Shown one piece after another: positions 57,770 to 64,000 of a stretch of 64,000 nt of DNA. This DNA comes from Halocatena marina (lineage in GTDB: Archaea > Halobacteriota > Halobacteria > Halobacteriales > Haloarculaceae). How positions within the stretch are numbered: position 1 is the stretch's first letter; each line of letters opens with the position of its first letter. The position numbers and the translations under genes were made by a program. The notes below the pieces were generated by a model. That model saw only the letters and a program-made list of their open reading frames with translations, did no database searches and was not told the DNA's origin. The stretch covers positions 3,286,001-3,350,000 of the forward strand of contig NZ_CP109785.1 of the NCBI RefSeq assembly GCF_025913575.1, written 5' to 3'.

Positions 57770-57805
57770 TGTTAGCTCTGATAGTTCTAAAGTGCTCGGT
57801 CGGTC
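57770..57805 (-). other. 16S processing stem, 3' strand (bulge-helix-bulge)
   Basis: Pairs with 59415-59450 around the 16S gene: an 18-bp helix (GAACTATCAGAGCTAACA) and an 11-bp helix (GACCGACCGAG) separated by a CACT/GGTG 4-bp helix with 3-nt bulges TTA and ATA. This is the canonical pre-16S processing motif cut by the tRNA-splicing endonuclease. Confidence 0.94.
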
Positions 57806-57870
57806 AATCAATTGCCTCACGTCCGATCCGTATAAAGGTGGGCCAGGTCATCGACCTGGTCCCGATCTGT

Positions 57871-59341
<1,471 letters not shown>

Positions 59342-59414
59342 GCTCTCCCCAAATGGGGAGGGTTTGACGGAGTGCATGTCGCATGCACCAACTATCGGTC
59401 GTGCGGCAATACTC

Positions 59415-59450
59415 GACCGACCGAGTATCACCGAACTATCAGAGCTAACA
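59415..59450 (-). other. 16S processing stem, 5' strand (bulge-helix-bulge)
   Basis: Partner of 57770-57805. On the minus strand TGTTAGCTCTGATAGTTC, the GGTG helix, an ATA bulge and CTCGGTCGGTC pair with the 3' strand as described there. Confidence 0.94.
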
Positions 59451-59587
59451 TCAGATTCCATCTTGACGGCGGACCGTAGGGGTGGAATCCTCATTTCCTT
59501 CGGACCTGATCGTAGGCCATTCGGGGTATTAAACCCATCGAACCGCCCTTGTCGATCGATCCTGGGCATGGGTTAGATCCAACAACC

Positions 59588-59640
59588 CACGCCCGCTGCG
59601 TATTTCATCCGAATGCCCCCATATACATAAAGGCTTCGGA
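59588..59640 (-). promoter_or_regulatory. rRNA operon promoter P1 (proximal)
   Basis: On the minus strand: TCCGAAGCC, TTTATGTATAT (TATA, about 59621-59631), then GGGGGCATTCGGATGAAA and TACGCAGCGGGCGTGGG. It is a close copy of the second promoter about 79 nt upstream. This is the layout of the well-known tandem rRNA promoters of haloarchaea. Confidence 0.85.
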
Positions 59641-59666
59641 TCGAGCGTGAATCCAAGCGACAGACC

Positions 59667-59719
59667 CACGCTCACTGCGTATTTTATCCGAATGCCCTTG
59701 TATATATAAGGGCTTCGGA
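59667..59719 (-). promoter_or_regulatory. rRNA operon promoter P2 (distal)
   Basis: On the minus strand: TCCGAAGCCC, TTATATATA (TATA), CAAGGGCATTCGGATAAAA and TACGCAGTGAGCGTGGG. It is a tandem copy of P1. The CCCTTATATATACAAGGG core is itself near-palindromic. Confidence 0.87.
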
Positions 59720-59727
59720 CTGGGGAC

Positions 59728-59750
59728 GCGCACCCCCTAAGGGGGCGCGC
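59728..59750. terminator. GC-rich hairpin upstream of the rRNA promoters
   Basis: GCGC-A-CCCCC, a TAA loop, then GGGGG-CGCGC (59728-59750). A 5-bp C/G stem with a 4-bp extension could block read-through into the rRNA promoters or be a regulator site. Confidence 0.45.
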
Positions 59751-60320
59751 CCCGCGTTCTTCGCATTTCAATCAGAATAGCACGACCACCTTAAGCCCGT
59801 CGAACTAAAGGCGCCACGTCATGCGGTTTCATGAGACGTAACTACACGGTACACACATTCTGGGTAATCGAATGTTCGTAGTGAGAAGTGCAGCACAGCT
59901 CGTCGATAGGATGGAGAGATCACAGAGAAAACGCTCACCACTCCTCCTCAACACGTGACAAGCAGATATGGTCGCAACTAATGAGGAAGATATCATAACA
60001 GAAGATGGTATATCGCGCGGCTGGAGACCGACCCGTCATCCCGCGATTGTACGCTCGGTCCGGTCGAGTGAGAGCCGCGCACTCCTCGCTTCGTGTTCCC
60101 CTTATCTATAGTATGCGGACGCGAAGCGAGAGGGGACAATCGTCGTGAACTGATGATCTATCCCGATTAGATGGTGTAGCGTCACTGCAGCGAGCGTTGT
60201 CACTCATGGCCAGAGACGTTCGCTCGGTCGCGCTCCGACTTCTGTAGACAGAGATGGGTGACGCTACGCTGGCCATCATAGCACATTGAAAAAACGAGGG
60301 ATAGATGTCTATCGCTAATT
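59751..60320. other. Structured intergenic region between rRNA operon and MC1 gene
   Basis: About 570 nt without a gene. It holds CTCGCTTCG/CGAAGCGAG inverted repeats (near 60085 and 60122), GTAGCGTCA (60176-60184) with TGACGCTAC (60259-60267), and nested CGAGCG/CGCTCG and TGGCC/GGCCA pairs. It could encode a structured RNA, or be rRNA-operon upstream control. No known RNA family is recognised. Confidence 0.4.
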
Positions 60321-60635
60321 TCAGATCTCGTCAAGATGTTCTATACCCTGCTTCGAGACGTTAGCCTCGGTAATTCGATCAGGCATCCAGTCAGGTTTGT
60401 CATCAGGGGCGTCTTCTTCCCACGCCCACCCTTCGTAGATGTGTACCTTCTTCGTGCCTTTCTCACGGAGTTCTATATGCGTGCGTTCTGCCTCCTGTTC
60501 TGATGATGCCGGCTCCAATCGTCGAGCCGCCTTCAGTGCAGCCTGACGTGGTGTTCGCCCGGAAAACACACTCGATTCCTGTCCACTTGATTCTCTGAGC
60601 GCAAAATTTCGTTTGTCATCCGTACTGCGTGCCAT
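60321..60635 (-). CDS. Chromosomal protein MC1 (DNA-bending)
   Basis: 104 aa from ATG 60633-60635. It matches the MC1 family: KRNFALRESSGQESSVFSGR, TPRQAALKAARRL, a REKGTKKVHIYEGWAWEED segment, and PDWMPDRITEANVSKQGIE. MC1 is a monomeric archaeal DNA-binding protein that bends DNA sharply, known from methanogens and haloarchaea. It helps compact the chromosome. A poly-T/A stretch and a possible promoter lie in the 140 nt before it. Confidence 0.9.
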   Translation of the reverse strand: MARSTDDKRNFALRESSGQESSVFSGRTPRQAALKAARRLEPASSEQEAERTHIELREKGTKKVHIYEGWAWEEDAPDDKPDWMPDRITEANVSKQGIEHLDEI

Positions 60636-60814
60636 GATTTTCACACCTCCACGTCAAATCAGTACATACCATCATATAACTGTATCCCCAAAATCGGGGT
60701 GCGGCGGCCCCCACTTTTATATAGAGGGATAATGCGCGATTAGTCAATTAAGCAGACTCTGAGCACGCCAGACTTATGTATAGCGTATATCGAAGGATGA
60801 AATACGATACTGCG

Positions 60815-61015
60815 ATGGTGCGTAAGAAAAAGCTCAGTCCGAGCGGTGCCAAAGACGAGAACGGCGAGTACCACAACGTTCATCTAAACCTTCACGAAGA
60901 CGAGCTTGTAGTTGCGGGGATGGAAATCGGAGACGAAGTATTCGTCAGGGTGCGTGATAACAAGATCATCATCCAGAAAGCGAGTGCCGACGAAGATCTC
61001 GAACACGAGTTCTGA
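60815..61015 (+). CDS. Small AbrB/SpoVT-like domain protein upstream of pyrD
   Basis: 66 aa from ATG 60815 (MVRKKKLSPSGAKDENGEYH); an upstream start would add 13 residues of poor quality. The C-terminal part has VHLNLHEDELVVAGMEIGDEVFVRVRDNKIIIQKA, shortened here to note the typical GDEVFVRVRDNKIIIQ strands of AbrB/MazE-like swapped-hairpin domains. Its stop overlaps the pyrD start by one base (TGATG). It may be a DNA-binding regulator of the operon or a free antitoxin-like protein (inference). Confidence 0.72.
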   Translation: MVRKKKLSPSGAKDENGEYHNVHLNLHEDELVVAGMEIGDEVFVRVRDNKIIIQKASADEDLEHEF

Positions 61016-62070
61016 TGCAGATCTACGACGCTGTCAAACCACTCTTGTTCAGGCTTCCTCCAGAAACGGCGCATAATACTGTCCATTCGGTGCTTGGCGC
61101 GGTACAGGAAACCGCTGTAATGAAGGCCATTTCTCAGCGATACCGAGTCGATGACCCACGGTTAGCAACGACAGTCTTCGGCCACGAATTCTCGAATCCC
61201 ATCGGCGTTGCCGCTGGCTTCGATAAGAACGCCAAGATCCCATCCGGGCTTGCGAGCCTTGGATTCGGACACGTCGAAGTAGGAGGTGTAACCGCAGAGC
61301 GCCAGCCGGGAAATCCCAGACCACGTCTGTTCCGCCTCTCCGAAGACCGCGCGCTCATCAACCGCATGGGCTTCAATAATCACGGCGCGAACGCGGTCGG
61401 TGCTCGACTCGCGCGGACGCGTGTAGATGTCCCTGTCGGAGTCAACATCGGAAAATCAAAATCGACGCCGCTGTCGATGGCGGCCGACGATTATCGCTAT
61501 ACGTACAACCGCGTTGCATCGAGCGGCGATTACTTCGTGGTCAACGTTTCGAGTCCGAACACCCCTGGTTTGCGCGAGCTACAAAACCGCGAGCACCTCG
61601 AACAGATTCTGGGAACACTACAAGATGCGGGTGCCACACCACTTCTCGTTAAGCTCTCTCCAGACCTCACCGACGATGCGATCGAGGAAGCGCTGGCCGT
61701 CGCCGCCGATTTCGGGCTCGATGGGATTATCACGACGAATACAACGACCGACCGTCCCGATTCGCTCCGAAGTACCAATCGGGCGGAGACAGGCGGGCTG
61801 TCCGGTGACCCGATTGAAGAGCGGGCGACCGACGCAGTCCGGTTTGTCGCAGAGCGCACTACTCTCCCCGTCATCGGGGTCGGTGGTGTCTCGGATGCGC
61901 GAGGCGCGTACGCGAAGATCCGAGCCGGAGCATCTCTTGTTCAACTCTACACAGGATTCATCTACGAGGGACCATCGATTGCACGCGATATCAATCGTGG
62001 CCTCGTTGAATTATTAGAGCGCGACGGCTTCAACTCAATCGAGGAAGCCGTCGGAGTAGACGTAGCCTGA
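61015..62070 (+). CDS. pyrD: Dihydroorotate dehydrogenase (quinone), class 2
   Basis: 351 aa. The N-terminal membrane-associated helices (LLFRLPPETAHNTVHSVLGA) mark class 2, followed by the FMN barrel with GVAAGFDKNAKIPSGL, INRMGFNNHGA and the catalytic Ser in NVSSPNTPGLRELQ. IGVGGVSDARGAYAKIRAGA binds FMN phosphate. It oxidises dihydroorotate to orotate with quinone as acceptor in pyrimidine synthesis. It is coupled to the AbrB-like gene. Confidence 0.96.
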   Translation: MQIYDAVKPLLFRLPPETAHNTVHSVLGAVQETAVMKAISQRYRVDDPRLATTVFGHEFSNPIGVAAGFDKNAKIPSGLASLGFGHVEVGGVTAERQPGNPRPRLFRLSEDRALINRMGFNNHGANAVGARLARTRVDVPVGVNIGKSKSTPLSMAADDYRYTYNRVASSGDYFVVNVSSPNTPGLRELQNREHLEQILGTLQDAGATPLLVKLSPDLTDDAIEEALAVAADFGLDGIITTNTTTDRPDSLRSTNRAETGGLSGDPIEERATDAVRFVAERTTLPVIGVGGVSDARGAYAKIRAGASLVQLYTGFIYEGPSIARDINRGLVELLERDGFNSIEEAVGVDVA

Positions 62071-62124
62071 GCGCGAGCAATACGGCCGGGAAAATACCAC
62101 AAGACGCGACAATACGAAGCGTGT

Positions 62125-63858
62125 TCACTCGATCGTTTCCAGATCGAACTCGAACGCCGCGACTGGCACTTCTAAATCGTGTTCGACGAGCACACTGGGG
62201 TGAATCTCACCGATGACGCCAGCCGATTGGCCGTCGAACACCACGTCCGCGGTGCGTCCATCGATGAAGCTCGGGTGGCTGGTCGGTGGCGTGCTAAGAT
62301 CTGCATCAAACGCGCGTGCGATCGTTTGCAGGGTTGCCTTTGCGTCCTCGTAGCTTGCGTCTGTCCGCGCGAGAACTGCTGCGACAGTCCGGCGTTCCGC
62401 AACCTTCGTCTCCTCTTGCTCGTCGATGTGGGCCGCTAAGCCGATTTCAGCGAGCGTCTGTGGATACGACCGGTGGGTGTTGTTCTCCAGCACCATCAAG
62501 AGCGACGGAAGCGCCCACGTTCTGACAATGGTGTACTCCTCGCTGTATGGCTCTTCGATCGTCGCAGGGGGCGCGACTCCAACGGGATTCTCATCCGAAG
62601 CCTGGGACGTGAGGTCGATATTCATCCGATCGAAGCATTCGCGTTCACTACCGAGATAAAAGTTCAGCGTGTCTTCGAAGCCCACTCCCACAAGTACGTC
62701 CCGAACAGCGTCTTCGAGTAGCGTCCGGTCGTGACAGCCACCGATGGTGCTCACGTCCGGATAGCGCGGTTCGAGCTCGTTGAAACCGTAGGCCCGTCCG
62801 ATATCGTCGATGAGATCGATCGAATGGAGCACATCAACCCTGTACGGAGGAACAGCGACCTCGTACCGACGCTCATCGGTCGTCGGATTGGCGTCCAACC
62901 CAGCTCGTTCGAGGTAGTCGACAACGTTCTCAGTCGTGAGATCAACGCCAAGAATCGATTCGATGCGCTCGTGTTCGACGGTTTTCTCCGTAACAGAGAG
63001 ATCAGGCCGATCCAGTTCTGTGTCAGGATACTCGACCGTAACCCGTTCGACTTGGCCCCCGCGCGCATCGAGCGCGTAGCAGACAATGGTACACATCTTG
63101 TCGATAGTCCACTGATCGGTTCCAGTCATCTCGATGAACAGATCCCGAGAGTTCTCCGTGACCTCAGTCCGACGGCCGTTGATCACGGGAGGGAACGAAA
63201 ACAACCCGATGTCGTCGTAGATCGCAGGGTAGCGTTCGTACTCGGTTACGAGATCGGCGTACTGCTCACCAGTCGGATGCTCCGAGAGCACTTCTTCGGG
63301 GGTGTAATCGCTGTCGCCGTCCAGTGGAACGAATCGATCCTCGTCCGGAGCAAGACCCCGATACGTGATCGTCTTAGTCTGCTCGGATCCTGATGCGCCG
63401 CTTTCTGCCCGACTGCCTTTGAGCATCGTGAGATCGTGGACCCCGATGGCTCCCTTCGCGCGCTTTCGTCCCATCGTCGCGTGAAGTTTCTCCTGAAGTT
63501 GGATGAGCGACTGCAAGCTCTCCTCACTCATGTCGAGCCCGCGAACGACCGCACCAGTAACGTAGGGACGCTCTTCGGGAACCGATTCGTCTACTTCGAT
63601 GACCCACTGCGAGTCGTTCGTGCTCGGAACGTAGACCCCTCGGTCGTGGCCGTATTGGTATCGGAGCGAGCGCGCGACACCTTCGACGCTGAGGCGATCG
63701 AGCCGATCCGGAGCGAACTCGAACTGCAGCTCTCCGTCCTCGGTTTCGCCTTCGTACTCCAGACCGAGTGCGAATAGATCGCGCTTCAGCACGTCGTCAG
63801 AGTTCTCCGTCGAGGCAAGGTGACGAAGATCGTCCGTGTCGATGTCAACGACTGGCAT
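62125..63858 (-). CDS. pheT: Phenylalanyl-tRNA synthetase beta subunit
   Basis: 577 aa starting MPVVDIDTDDLRHLAST, the archaeal-type beta subunit. A B3/4 editing-like region (about 80-240) has FSFPPVINGRRTEVTENSRD and the B5 domain has RYEVAVPPYRVDVLHSIDLI. The C-terminal core has AVRDVLVGVGFEDTLNFYLG. It pairs with the alpha subunit PheS to make the heterotetrameric synthetase. Its start overlaps the end of pheS by one base. Confidence 0.97.
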   Translation of the reverse strand: MPVVDIDTDDLRHLASTENSDDVLKRDLFALGLEYEGETEDGELQFEFAPDRLDRLSVEGVARSLRYQYGHDRGVYVPSTNDSQWVIEVDESVPEERPYVTGAVVRGLDMSEESLQSLIQLQEKLHATMGRKRAKGAIGVHDLTMLKGSRAESGASGSEQTKTITYRGLAPDEDRFVPLDGDSDYTPEEVLSEHPTGEQYADLVTEYERYPAIYDDIGLFSFPPVINGRRTEVTENSRDLFIEMTGTDQWTIDKMCTIVCYALDARGGQVERVTVEYPDTELDRPDLSVTEKTVEHERIESILGVDLTTENVVDYLERAGLDANPTTDERRYEVAVPPYRVDVLHSIDLIDDIGRAYGFNELEPRYPDVSTIGGCHDRTLLEDAVRDVLVGVGFEDTLNFYLGSERECFDRMNIDLTSQASDENPVGVAPPATIEEPYSEEYTIVRTWALPSLLMVLENNTHRSYPQTLAEIGLAAHIDEQEETKVAERRTVAAVLARTDASYEDAKATLQTIARAFDADLSTPPTSHPSFIDGRTADVVFDGQSAGVIGEIHPSVLVEHDLEVPVAAFEFDLETIE

Positions 63859-64000
63859 CAGTGAATCACCTCCGCGTTCCGCAGGAAGTCAAGATCTGTG
63901 AGCGTCCCATGCAAGTCACGGATATCCTCTGCTCCGGTGATCAGCATTGCAAGTCGTTCGAGCGCGAGACCCCACGCCATCACGTCACAATCGACACCGA
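63858..64000 (-). CDS. pheS: Phenylalanyl-tRNA synthetase alpha subunit, C-terminal end
   Basis: The last 46 residues are visible, including MAWGLALERLAMLITGAEDI and ending RNAEVIH, typical of archaeal PheS motif 3. The gene continues past the right edge. The stop TGA overlaps the pheT ATG, so pheS-pheT is one translationally coupled operon. Confidence 0.95.
   Translation of the reverse strand, partial: GVDCDVMAWGLALERLAMLITGAEDIRDLHGTLTDLDFLRNAEVIH

Overview
The window is chromosomal DNA of a halophilic archaeon (class Halobacteria). The evidence is the strongly acidic proteins, several small families known only from haloarchaea (DUF5784, DUF5786, DUF5830 and HVO_2523-type proteins), the archaeal information-processing genes (NMD3, RadA, SMC/ScpA, archaeal PheST, MC1), an intron-containing elongator tRNA-Met, and an rRNA operon with tandem haloarchaeal promoters and tRNA-Ala in the 16S-23S spacer. 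The 5S gene is about 231 nt rather than about 120 nt because of an insertion of about 105-108 nt. This oddity is known from Halococcus morrhuae, so a Halococcus-like organism is the best guess.

Layout. 0-10 kb: a partial Rieske protein, dnaJ, a truncated acyl-CoA-synthetase-like protein, a putative nuclease-like DUF5784 protein, a membrane protein coupled to an NAD(P)-binding protein, an XPD/DinG-type helicase and NMD3. 10-20 kb: gamma-glutamyltransferase, htpX, a membrane-spanning metallophosphoesterase, pspAB, an aminopeptidase remnant, radA, a C5-epimerase-like Tat lipoprotein and the sufS-sufU pair. 20-29 kb: an enolase-superfamily enzyme, a DUF433/DUF5615 toxin-antitoxin-like pair, tRNA-Met, small zinc proteins, a B12-dependent ribonucleotide reductase, and an asparaginase-map operon. 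29-35 kb is looser and more AT-rich. It holds Tat lipoproteins (a polysaccharide deacetylase-like protein and a DsbA-like protein), a cysteine-motif membrane protein and a rhodanese. 35-42 kb: a small coiled-coil protein, smc and scpA, then purine/methylthioadenosine salvage (mtnP and a phosphoribosyltransferase). 42-54 kb: ppsA, a methyltransferase, a DUF4166-YndJ pair, mfnA, an RNase R-like enzyme and a flippase. 54-60 kb: a complete rRNA operon on the minus strand (promoters, 16S, tRNA-Ala, 23S, 5S, tRNA-Cys) with both bulge-helix-bulge processing stems intact. 60-64 kb: the chromosomal protein MC1, a small AbrB-like gene coupled to pyrD, and pheT with the end of pheS.

How the genes fit together. 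Most of the window is housekeeping: DNA repair and chromosome organisation (radA, smc, scpA, helicase, MC1, ribonucleotide reductase), protein folding and quality control (dnaJ, htpX, pspAB, map), Fe-S assembly (sufS, sufU), ribosome synthesis (rRNA, NMD3, RNase R) and nucleotide and CoA metabolism (pyrD, mtnP, mfnA). The accessory part points to the cell surface: a glucuronyl C5-epimerase-like lipoprotein, a polysaccharide deacetylase-like lipoprotein and a polysaccharide flippase. That would suit an organism with a uronic-acid-rich polysaccharide wall such as Halococcus, although the link is inference.

The observations most worth following are the 5S insertion, a metallophosphoesterase whose catalytic motifs are split by a membrane segment, a putative DsbA/membrane thiol-redox pair, an interleaved inverted-repeat element upstream of the B12-dependent reductase, and several small coupled or decayed genes. 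No CRISPR array, insertion sequence or prophage was seen.
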